NCBI GenBank assembly: GCA_009801015.1 | Contig: VHZZ01005531.1 | Coordinates: 64,097 to 91,592, forward strand | Length of the DNA stretch: 27,496 bases | Direction of reading: 5' to 3' | Source: Silene noctiflora | Lineage: Eukaryota > Streptophyta > Magnoliopsida > Caryophyllales > Caryophyllaceae | In this document: piece after piece, positions 9,903 through 21,000 of the stretch | Position numbering within the stretch: the stretch's first letter is position 1 | Layout: each line of letters begins with the position of its first letter | Program-made: the position numbers and the translations under genes | The notes under the pieces: model-generated | Told to the model about the DNA's origin: nothing | The model's input: the letters and a program-made list of their open reading frames with translations, nothing else | The model's database searches: none

Positions 9903-11440
9903 AGTACGGATTTCATTTTATAATTCTCTACAATCTTTTAAATGAACTTTTTTTTGTCACAAATCTAATAATAAGTATGTGTGTTAAGTTATATTCTAAA
10001 GTAATCATTATTGCATTATGAAAAATTTAGCAACTTATAATTTATAGTTTAATACCAATTTTATTTTTTTATAATGAAAAAAATCATAATTTTGAATTAC
10101 TTAAAAGATTAGAGTATAATTATTATAAGATTATATTTTAAGAAAAAGATAGTTTATTAAAATTTATTAAAAGAAAATTTAGTTGTTTCTTTATTAAGAT
10201 TGATTCATTTTGGAGGAAAAACTTGGATTGAGGGTAATAAGGGGGAAATGAATAGGAGAGTGATATACTGATATGTAAGGTGCATTTTCTATGTTTAGAA
10301 CGAGGGTAATTATTCACCTCTCGTATCTATTACCCTCATGAAGGGGTAATACATTACTCACCCTCCAGGGATGAAGCTAGGATAAAAGTATCACCCGGGC
10401 CTTCAATTTTTTCCATGGCTCTAATTATCCATCATATGATTCACATTATTATTTTAGCGCTGTGATAACAAATAATAGTAAGTTAGTATAAGGCAATTTT
10501 ATTATATATTAAGGCGAGATACATCGTAAAGTTATCACTAACAGTAATATTGTTTCCTTGCGAGTTGCAGCCCCGCTATTAAAACACACAAATAAAATAC
10601 GACGTATTATTGACTAGTTATAAAATAAAATTAAAAAGACAAATGTATGGCCTATAATCTAGGCTATATAATAAATTGTAACAGGTGAAAAAATAAAACT
10701 AGATTAGAGAAGAAAATTGTAAGAGGATGAAAAAATAGTAAAAACAAGTCCAAAAAGCCATGTACCTGATTCAAACGCATGACCATGAGGCATACTTCAA
10801 ATATGCTTGAATTTAGTGCTTACCAACTTGCCAACTACGGATTCAATGCTCATTTACATGCTATATACTATCCGACTTACAAAACGTCGTCGACGTTTTT
10901 AATAAAAAAAAAACGCAATTTACCCTGTATTTCTTTCTCTCTCTCCCTCTTACTTTCTCTTTCCCTCCGCTCTCTCTTTCACCCTTCCCCTTCAATCCCC
11001 ACCGACACCACCAAGCTTGCCACTGTACCATCCCGCAGCACCACGTAGCACCACTAACCGCCGCACCACCCCCATGTCACCACCACGCTTGCCACGTTGA
11101 ACAATTGAAGTAGCTAATAAATTATTGAACGGGGCGAATGACGATCGATAGAACCTAGTTAAGCCAAAATTTATCATCCCAAACAATATACTTCGTAAAT
11201 GGAATGGAATAATAATTAAAGTTATAAATGTCTAATTAAGCTTAGGGTGACTGTAAAATTTTGATACAGAGCCGACAAATTGTTTGTCTATCGTTGAAAA
11301 ACTTGCATCAAATGTCAACTTTTTGATTGTTAGCCAAGTGTACCTCGAAGTTTTGGACAGGACACTCGCTCTAGCCGCATACTGACAAAAGACAAACTAC
11401 GTACGTGCTCAAATTTTAAACAAATTATTACTCCTTATTT
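9903..11440. other. Intergenic DNA with CT-rich low-complexity block
   Basis: 9903-10200 is very AT-rich. 10230-10370 contains GGGTAATA / TATTACCCTC phrases that may be MITE remnants; a similar composition appears at 12165-12300. 10929-11000 is a CT microsatellite-like run followed by a CCACC-rich stretch to about 11095. I see no supported gene. Confidence 0.45.
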
Positions 11441-11447
11441 GTTTCTG

Positions 11448-11730
11448 GAACGTTGAATGCCAACATTNAAGGAGGTTAGGGACGTTGAAGTTCAACGTTT
11501 CCCTTGGTCTCGGANGTTGAATTTCAAAGTCCGATCATGGATCAGACTTTAAAGTTTAACGTCTACTCATCAAGGGATGTTGAGTTTTAACGTCTGGCCA
11601 TAGTTGGACGTTGAAACTCATTGTCTACTCCATGGTTGGACGTTGAAATTCAACGTCTGAGCCATGGATGGACGTTGTGACTCAACGTCTTGGCCGTAGA
11701 TGAACGTTTAATTTCAATGTTCGTCGTACT
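11448..11730. repeat. Tandem array: nine units of about 32 bp, each with a palindromic core
   Basis: Units start at 11448, 11481, 11513, 11545, 11576, 11607, 11639, 11671 and 11702, giving spacings of 31-33 bases. The best unit has the core GACGTTGAAATTCAACGTC, a near-perfect palindrome holding two ACGT tetramers, followed by a spacer with CCATGG. Other units are diverged versions of it. Two undetermined bases (11468, 11515) fall in the array. There is no open frame across it. It could be a minisatellite, the subterminal repeats of a DNA transposon, or a cluster of binding sites; the sequence alone does not decide. Confidence 0.85.
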
Positions 11731-12555
11731 TGTCAAGAATTTCCATGAACAAATCAGATTATATGAAACGTTAAATAATTAGATTTGGCGATGGAATCTT
11801 CTAAACGATATATAAAGCAATGCCATGCGGATTCAAATGTTAAAAAAGAAAAATTACAATTCCGTAAATTATTAGTTAGTTAACTTGTCGATGATTCGTC
11901 GTTCGTCATCGATTTCAATGGTTTGTCGTTTGCTATTAAATTCGATTAACAAAATGTTGTATTTTATTTTTTTAATTTGTTACTTGGGAGAGAATAGAGT
12001 AGAGAGAGAAGGTCATGGGTAGGATTGGTCTTTTTTTTTTTTAATGTCGACGATTCGTTACAAAACGTCGACGACCTTCCGCAACCCCCTATACTATTTA
12101 TATCTGAAACTTTCACCTGGGCCATGGCCCATTCGACCATAACGGAGCTTCGTCTCTGTCACTCTCCCCGGGTAATGATTATGAGAGTAAAATATTTCCT
12201 CAATAATCATTACTCTTATATGTCAAATCTATCATCGAGGAACTAATTACCCAAGTAATTAACTTCTCCATTAATTATCACCCGATTAAAATTTACCCCC
12301 CGATTATTCCATGGATTCCAGGCAAACCCATAGTAGTAAAAAAAAGGAGGATTAGCCAAATAGAAAAGATTTGTGCGTAATTTAGTCAATTAACAATGGG
12401 TCCCTCTTTTTCATTATTATCATTCATTATCAGAATATTAGTCCGAATAGAATAGATAGAGTAGGATAGATTTGAGCTCAATATACTAGTTGACCGGGAA
12501 TTTGCTAGTTGTGTTAATTTTTTAGTAAAGAAAAAGAAACAAACATCGAATGTAT
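11731..12555. other. Intergenic DNA, no gene recognised
   Basis: AT-rich with a GTCGACGATTCGT / CGTCG-containing stretch at 11885-12080 and GGTAATGATTA phrases at 12165-12300 that may be degraded MITE ends. The short open frame at 12025-12246 has no recognisable domain. Confidence 0.4.
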
Positions 12556-12654
12556 TACCTCAGATTTTATTTGTTTTTGAGCATATATGTATTTTTTCTG
12601 AGTTGAGTACCTCAAACTTTATTTGTTTTTTAGCATTTGTATATTTTTTCTGAG
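12556..12654. repeat. Tandem duplication, 52-bp period
   Basis: A unit starting TACCTCAGATTTTATTTGTT and ending TTTTTTCTGAG is followed directly by a second copy starting TACCTCAAACTTTATTTGTT with the same end. After it (12720-12850), AACTCAAAA and TTTGAGTTT phrases alternate, suggesting an AT-rich non-coding element. Confidence 0.75.
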
Positions 12655-12984
12655 CTTATTAAAGTTTATAAGTTAGATTTTAATTTTTTTCTGTCAAAAA
12701 TCAAATTTAACTAAGTTTATATATAGTGTTTTTGAGTTTTCTTACAAAATTTTGAGCTTAATATTTAAGTGAATGAACTCAAAAACTTTATAATAAAACT
12801 CAAAATTTTTAAAATAAAACTCAAAAACTTTATTATAAGTTCAGAAACTATACAACTGGTGGTAGTACATCAGATGTATAATCTACTTACTGATTTTTAG
12901 TATACAAGGGATTATAAGCTATGCGGCACATGATTAGCCATTGCCCCATGTATAACAAAAGATTTACATCGTAAGAATCAAGAT

Positions 12985-13425
12985 TCGGCCGCAAATGATT
13001 TGAGCCGGTTTGACGAGGCTTCAGAATTGGTTTGGTCAAAGCTCAACTCAAGCTTTAGCCGTGCTCATCCAAATCGGAGCCAATCACGAGCTAGCAAGGC
13101 TTAGATATGAACCTCGTTTGGGCTCTTTTTAAGTTTTTTTAGTAATTTTAACATTATTAAATTATACTAATTTTAAATTATGCTCCGTTAGTTTTTTAAG
13201 TATTTATAACTATATTCTAATTTGTTTACATTCTAATGTTTTTCTTATTATATTTGTCTATTCTAAATTAAAAAGTAAGTGAAAAGAACATCGAGCTCGA
13301 GCTTCAATTTTTTGAGCTCGACAAGTTCCGAGATGAACTGAAATTTGAGATCAAATGTCGAACCGATCCCAAGTCTGCCGAGCTCGAACTCAGCTAGGCT
13401 CGTTTACACTCCAAGACTATTTCCA
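12985..13425. repeat. GAGCTCGAGC-type dispersed repeat
   Basis: Contains AAGCTCAACTCAAGCTTTAG, GAGCTCGAGCTTCAATTTTT, TGAGCTCGAC and CTAGGCTCGTTTACACTCCA on both sides of a very AT-rich centre. This wording recurs as a non-coding interspersed repeat in many plant genomes, known to me from recognition and not from a search. A short (CAC)n run follows at about 13464-13482. No real gene: the frame at 13345-13536 is a by-product. Confidence 0.5.
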
Positions 13426-13849
13426 AATGAGATAGCTTCAAAAGTGGGCCTCCCCCCAAGGAGACCACCACCACCACCACCACGACTGTCCCTACTTGGT
13501 CACATGTTTTTCAGTGACATTGTCAGTGGCACATAAGCAACAAGTACAATCGAGCATAATTGAATATTGGCATATTTTCTCTCGACATAATATGTAAAGA
13601 AGTTTAGACCTCACCATCCATACGTCCATACACACTTGCTGATTTAGGCATCCAAGAGGTATCAAATTACAAATATAATGTATGTGAGATCAAGGTCCAA
13701 AGCAATATCGTCAAGCATCGATATAACCTTTAACAAAAGGATACGGTGCAATACATTTAGCAATTGTAATTAATCTAATTTATTATTTTACTTGAAACAA
13801 CTAGTATTATTTTTTTTCAAAGTCAACTCATTCGCACCCTAGCAAAATT

Positions 13850-13983
13850 GAAAAATTCTTGCGTTTTTCGGGAGGACCATCCTCCTTAGTTCTTACACAT
13901 AAAGACAATCTACCAAATAAAATATTATGAAGGCTTAGGTGTAAATAGTACGGTCCTTCCAAAGGACACAAAATTTTTTCTTC
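13850..13983. repeat. Hairpin (foldback) repeat, copy 2
   Basis: Diverged relative of the hairpin at 2203-2326. The left arm (13850-13898) holds CGGGAGGACCATCCTCCTTA. The right arm (13939-13983), read in reverse complement, holds TCCTTTGGAAGGACCGTACT. The central part corresponds to the loop of copy 1 in the opposite orientation. The arms here no longer pair as cleanly. Confidence 0.55.
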
Positions 13984-15008
13984 AAAGTTTTGTGCAAGTT
14001 TTCGTAAAACTGGCAATGGGAAACAAGTACACCGGGAACCAGTCCACCAGCTGGGTTCTCCACACTACGTTCCTTAGCTAAATCCAAATACCATTACACA
14101 CTCAATTCTCATTAGCAACTATCAGTCCAGTTATTTACCACCTCTTCTCAAATCTCATACAATACAGCCATCATTGTCTCTTCACACAAAATTCTGCTCA
14201 ATCTAAACTTTCCTGACCGTCGGTCTTATACGCAGGATTCCGCTTACATCCCTTTTCTACTCCTTTAGACATTAGTGTCGAACCAAAATGTAGAATTTTG
14301 CTGAATAGAAAAACTCGGTGATAATAATATTTCATGGTCTCAGAAAAATAGAAGTATATACCAAAAAGATGATAATGTACATTACTTGAAGGTAAATTGT
14401 GCCTCAACGAATACAATGTAAACAGGTGTCACGAAAAACGACATCAAAACTGCCAAGGCTCTCTTCAACACCCAGTCACCCACTATCTTCCTTTTAATCC
14501 CTCTTGTAAATGTTCTAAACTCACAATGTAAACAATAACCATTGTCTTCTTGGTTAAAACTACGGAGTATAACTTAACCTTCAAAAGATATGGATATACA
14601 GAGGCCAACGCTTATAGCCTTCGACCTGCAAAGTTCAAACCCTCAATGATGGACCAACCACTGCCTCTTCATACATGTTTCTACAAGATGGTCTGACTAC
14701 TAAAATGTCAAAAGATTTCAAATTAAACAACAGATATGGATATACAGAGGCGAACGCTTATAATCTTTCAGTTAAAAAACCTGCATGAACACGAGAAAGG
14801 TACTTCAGATAAAATGTATACATACAGTCTACCGGTAACATCATGCCTAGAGAAATATAAATGATCCTCTATCAGATGTCCCCGAAGGGACATAAATGAT
14901 CCTCTATCATTATTTAGTACATGAAAATACAGATAACATACACAATTTTTTGGGTTCATACATGTGTCATTAATGTTAGGTATCAATTTGGTGCACCATG
15001 ATATAAAT
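13984..15008 (-). other. Downstream region of LPEAT1, including its probable 3' UTR
   Basis: No gene is visible. A 31-bp sequence beginning AGATATGGATATACAGAGGC occurs at 14586-14616 and again at 14732-14762 with one difference. ATAAATGATCCTCTATCA occurs at 14857 and 14892. I could not place a polyadenylation site with confidence. Confidence 0.5.
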
Positions 15009-18000
15009 TCAATCGGTTTTCTGACGGGAAACACTATGCAGGCTATTATTACCATTGAGAGCAGCATGATATATCCGCTTCTCAGGCAATCCAATATCCG
15101 ATAGTATCAAATTACCCTGCAAGGTAACATGAGACGTCTGTCAACAAAAGATGTAACAAGCAAGCTAGATAAACAAGATCAATGTTTCGCGGAGCTATTG
15201 ACATTGATTATCTCAGAAAAGTCAAACAATATGACCCTATTCAGCAGTGGAAAACAGAAATACAGTCCTGAAGTCACAACAGACTCATCTATTAAGTTCC
15301 ATCCATGCTGATAATATAATAGAACTAGGTAACAAACAAATGTATTGTCAAAAACAATCATTTTTTTTTTTACATCCTAGCCGTAGGGATAAAATGTTTA
15401 CTACATATCCCTTCTCCTGAAAGCTGATGCCTGCTAGTAATGGGAATTGGGAAGTATTACGTTTCAATATGGATTTAGTAACGATCCAAAAGTGACCCTG
15501 CTTAACTGATCGCTGATCCAAATCCAAAAACCACCCAGTTCCAGATACAGTTCTTTGGGTCTGTTCTTCCCTTTTCCTTTCTACAGCCTACCTCAAGTGT
15601 CCGCAAGCAATGAAACGACACTAGTGTTACTTGAAATTGTCATATAAGTTCAAAATATTTAAGGACATATTTCATTGTGTAAGCAAATATCCGTAGTATG
15701 ACTGCTGTAGTGGTTTCACTGTTAGTTTGTTGTAACCCGTGTTCGATTCTTTGTGTACCCATATTTTATAGGGTTATTTTATGGGAATAATCCAAACTAT
15801 ACCTCGTCTTCTCACATTAATCCAAATTATACTTTAACTCAGAATAATTTGAACTACACCCTCATTTTTGTCACAATGCACCAGGCTACCGGCTACTTAT
15901 TTGTCAGGTTACACTTGTTGATAAAAAAAAACAAAGAAAAAAAAAACTAACACAATAATTAAAACAATAATAATATTAAATAAGACCAAACTTAAACATT
16001 GACATATCATCTTAGCATCCTTTACCACAATTTCAAAAACTAATCAATCAAATGAAAAATGAAGATGAAATCCCCATTAAAGCACCTCAAGCTCTTTCAT
16101 TATAAGTTTTCACTCTTTTTCTCAAGATCCAAAAATTCCTTATCTGTTCATTGTGTTTCTTAAGCACCTCAAACTCTTTCTTCTCAAGCACCTCAAACTC
16201 TTTCTTCTCAAGCACCTCAAGATCCGAAACATCCCCAAAGTAGGTAGAGAAAAAAGTGCAAATTTTGTTCCGATAACCTACCTGCTCACTTCTTTACACC
16301 TTCAAATACTTTAATCACATCGCCATTTTCTCCCTTTAAACAGTTCAATTGAAAATTTAAAAAGGAACAATCTCTTAACAATTCTTTCAATTTTAATTTC
16401 TGGGTATTTCTAGGTTTTTTGTTTTGTGAATTTAAAAAGAAATCGCCATTGTTGTTGCTTCAAGCTCGAGTTTTGATGACCGCCGCCGTCGATGTAGAAG
16501 ACTTTCTAGTCATTGTGTTTCTCAGGATAAGGTTAAGAGTAGCAATCAAGAAGATAAAGATGGTGATGAGAATAGTAGAAATGATGGTTCATGGGTTAAT
16601 TTGGGTAAATGTTGATGCTGATTGTTTGGTAATTCTGGTGATTCTCAGAAGAAACAAGGTATTTGAGGTTAAATTTAAGGTTCTCATGATGAAGGAAGGA
16701 GGTTTAAAAAAAATGGGATGACCAGTTGGTTTACTTGATTTTGTAGGTCTTAAATGAGCTAAGTTCAATTGGAGTAAAGGGGGCAATAATATGGATTATT
16801 TTGAGTTAAATTGAAGTTTGGGTTATTGTAAGAATATGACCAATAGTTTGGATTATTCTCATAAAATAACCCAATTTTATAATGTTCATAGTTCATACTC
16901 AAGACCTGCAACAATAAGCCACCTAAGAAACATGGACAAGATGACCACCTGAGCCAAGTTTCCATTGAGGATTCTTTACGCATTCACTATATATAAGTCT
17001 GCTTTTAGCATTATTCCAAATACAAACACGCCAGTTGGGTGATATTTTTCCTATAAAAACGCCATGCAAGATGGCGCTCCCTCAACTTTGGATATTTCAA
17101 TCCTACATTGACCATATTTTAATACATAGTTTTCAACCGACCTCTTTTTGATTATTTTCAAAATATTCAGTAATTTTCTGTTGCTATTTGCAATTACTCG
17201 TAACAGACCTTGTGACAAGAAACACAATAACATATGTTGTTATAGAATGCTACAGACAACCAAGATTTGAAAACATGAAAGCTGGGTGGGTTACTGGATT
17301 CCTACCCCCGTGCACTATCAAAGAGCCTATAGCATTTTAGATGTGGCGCTAACCTTCCTTGGAAAACAAAACATCTCATCATTCAAATAAATAATGTGAA
17401 GTTCTGAACAAGTCAATACCATAAAAATATTCAACCAGCTAGATGATAGCTTTTTCCGATGATTTTGAAAAGGCCAAATTGACCAGCTTCACTTTCAAGG
17501 ATAAGACATACCTCATTAGCCATTAACTTCCGCGCGTTGCTAGCATACAGTTTCGGGTCGTCTTTCTCTTCCTTTGAGGGGTAATAGACGGGCAATTTAG
17601 TCACCTCCAGATGATTTACAAATTGACACAAAAGTAACACAACATGTCGCATCTGCAGAAAAAAGATAACACCACCAAGTAACAAAACCTTAGTCCCCAA
17701 AAAAATGAGGGTCAGCTACTCAAACAAAGTATCCACAATGTTGAACTGAACAACGGCTAGAAATTCAAGGTTGTCATTCACAATGGAATCACTATGGAGG
17801 TATTATTGTAGAACGTAGAAAAAGAAATCCGCTGAAGGTAATAATAACAATTAAAAAGAAAAAAGAAAAAAGAAAAACAGAGTGGCTCAATAAGAAATCA
17901 GTATCCACGACATCAGAGCCTTAATCCCAAAATGATTTGGGCCGCCTGACATGAATCATCCTTTAGAACGGTCGTTCGGTGATCGCACACCTCAAAATGC

Positions 18001-21000
18001 AAAGAGATAGAAAGAGAAAATGAAAAGGGATTGAGATGTGAAACATAATACAAAAGTCAAGCTAAGGCCTATAGGTCTAGAGTCAGAAACTCAGTTTTCT
18101 TTTATAAACTTAGATATAAAATACGGAGTACAAATTAAAAATCATAATCCTTGAAAATAGAAGTTAAAATTGATGTTTTAAAAAATCTTAAAATAAATAA
18201 AGCAGGATTATATAATGAGTTTTGGGTATTTGACAAATCTCAAAAGTAAACATATTTACAAAAATGGATATGTAGTTTAAATAACGGCAGATACTAAAAA
18301 AAAATAAAAAAATCAAAGTCCATCATCACAGGAATCATTTCCCTCCATAGTACTCTCGCCGTCATCACACACTCTTCTATCCCAAGGAATCTCATATCAT
18401 GTTCAATTACCTTCATCCAAGTTTTTTTTGGGTCTTCCTCTAACCCCTAGCAACCTTTTCTGCTCCCTAAAGCCTTTTAACGGGTGCATTAACAGGACTC
18501 CTTTTCATATGGTCAAACCATCTTAGTCGATTCTCCATCATCTTGTCCTCTATTGGTGCCACTCTACCCTCTCCATAATCAACTCATTTATAAGTCAATC
18601 TTTCCTTGTATGGCCGCACATCCACCTCAATATGAGCATCTCCGCCACATTCATCTTCTGAACGTGACAATGCTTCACAGCTAAACACTTGGAGCCTTAT
18701 AATAGAGCAGTGTTGCGCGAGTGCGCGATAGAATTTACCCTTTAGTCTATGAGGCATACCATTATCACATTAAAACCATGTACCACTTTTTCATTTCAAC
18801 TACCCCACTTTAATTATGTGAGTCACATCCCCAAGTAATTCACCATCTTTCTGAATAAGACATCCTAAAGATGAGAAGAAATCTGATCCAGGAACGATCT
18901 TTCCATCAAAAGCGATACTCCCCACTTCTCTTGTTCCCACTACACTAAACTTACACCTCAAATACTCCGTCTTACTCCTACGCAACCTAAACCCACAAGT
19001 CTCCAAAGTATGCCTCCACAATTCAAACTTCCTTTCAACCCCTTCCTTTGTCTCATCCATTAAAAGAATATCATCAGCCAACATCACACACCAACGAATG
19101 TCATCCTACACCAACGAATGCCATCCTGTATTGCCATTGTCAACTCATCCATAACTATAGCAAAGAGAAAGGACTAAGAGCGGAACCCCAATGTACCTCA
19201 ATGGTAATGGGAAATTCTTCCGTTCTCCCAAAGTTAGTTCTTCGTGCACTTGTACTAGCCCCTTCATACATGTCCTTAATAGGTCAATATATTTTCATAA
19301 TACACTCCTCCTCGCCAAAGCCCACCAAATACGTCTTCTCTAAATCAATAAAAATCATATGCAAGTCTTTCTTCTTATCTCCATCAACTATCTCGTAATA
19401 TAAATTGCTTCCATAGTCTATCTTCCAAACAGGCATAAATCAAAATTGGTTATCCGAAATGTCTACATATTTCCTAAGCCTTTTTCAATAACTCGTTCCC
19501 ATAATTTCATCGTATGACTCATTAGTTTAATTCACCAATAACTGGAACAATCTTGAACATCACCTTTATATTTTTGGTTAGCTGAATAAATAAGTAAGGT
19601 GGTGATATGTAGATGTCCAGGAGCAATATGCAGTAGCGTATAGTTTAAGCAGAACTGTTATAAAACATAAATGGGAAATGAGATTTGATCAGATTCAAGA
19701 ATTGCGACCTCAAGCCACATACAACAAAATGCAAGCACCTCTAGTTGGCAAGACACCTACTTTAACAGAATTCTCAACCTCACATAAAAGACATTTTCTT
19801 AAGAAATCTGTACGGTGGGGTTGTGTCGTCTTTTTATGAATGTGTATTTTCTGCTTCAAGATTCCTGATCATGCTTTTTTAACTAGGGACCAAGAAACTG
19901 CTTTGACTGGATCTTAAAAGAAATGTATTATTTAAAATGTTTTCATAGCTTATTTTACGAGATTTTTTAGAATGTATTTTGGTATTATCAATAGTATTTC
20001 ACTTCATCCAACATAGGAAACTAGTACCTAAGAGTTTATGATGTTAGATGATCGTTTCTAATGCAACAAAAGACTTAACTTTTCTAAAGTGCATCACCGT
20101 AAACAATAACTTACTCCCATTTTTTGGACTTCAAACCTAATGGAATAAAGCAAAAAGACAAAATAAGGTCTCTAGATTAGTTTGAAAAGGCGTCCCCACT
20201 CCTCCGTGCAACGAGGCAGACCAAACATCATGCCTTACCCATCTCTCAAACATGGGTTTTACTGATAATTAAAAAGAAAACATTCAACGCAAGTGCTGTT
20301 TTATTTCATGATTGGTGTTTTTGCTTCTACTCCCCCCGATCATTGCTAACTGTAGCACCGCCATTGAGTAGGATGGTAACGGATCGGGTTCAGGTTGCCA
20401 TCCATCCACCAATTTATAAACTCCATTAAACACATCCGTCATCCACTAAGCATCTCAACCACAATCCATTCATCCATCAGTCGCGCATAGAACGGGCAGA
20501 ACAGTCATAAACGGGTAATTACTTAAATATGTTTCTATGTTAAAAAAAATATATAGTTTTTCATTCCGCTATAAATATAGAGTGAACGAGTTTTAGGGTA
20601 AATTATTGGCGAGTGTTTTAACCAAATATATGCATGAGGGTATAAAAAAAGATTAATTTAGTAGCGAGTATAATAGTAGAGCGAAAAGAATTGTTCAAAG
20701 ATGAACAACATTACCAGTGCCTCAATCTCAATGGCTCCCGCAAATTGGAGGGTAGGGGGTGGAATGAATGCAACTTTACCCTTTTGTTAGCAACATAAAG
20801 CGGTTGTTTCCAAATAACCAAAGATGAAAATTGTGTCGAGAACTACATTGAAGGACTACTAAATCACAATAGAAACACGCGGAACCACTTAAGTAGGGCC
20901 ATTTTTCTTTATTCCCTCATAATCCAGAACCAAAGAGAAATGAGTCTTTGACTCCATTACAGATATCAAAAAATGAATACAAGAACAAAACACAACAGTT

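Larger units (their letters stand above)
15117..17511 (-). other. LPEAT1 intron 7
   Basis: Donor GAG|GTATGT and acceptor CTTGCAG|GGT, phase 0, 2.4 kb. A 1.1-kb Mutator-like element fills 15771-16872. A tRNA-like B box (GTTCGATTC, 15741-15749) lies just outside its left end. The rest is AT-rich and featureless to me. Confidence 0.9.

Noticed and set aside
11448..11730. CRISPR-like array
   Set aside because: Regular 32-bp spacing is present, but the units are contiguous, palindromic and diverged, with no unique spacers, in a plant genome without cas genes.
16419..16721. 100-aa open frame inside the Mutator-like element
   Set aside because: Val/Lys/Met-rich, no domain, and no relation to transposase. 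It could be a captured gene fragment but cannot be supported as a gene.
17431..17511. Extension of LPEAT1 exon 7 through the frame ending at 17431
   Set aside because: A GTATGT donor at 17511 follows MANE, and the exon at 15116 continues in frame with the conserved C-terminal wording. The extension is intron.
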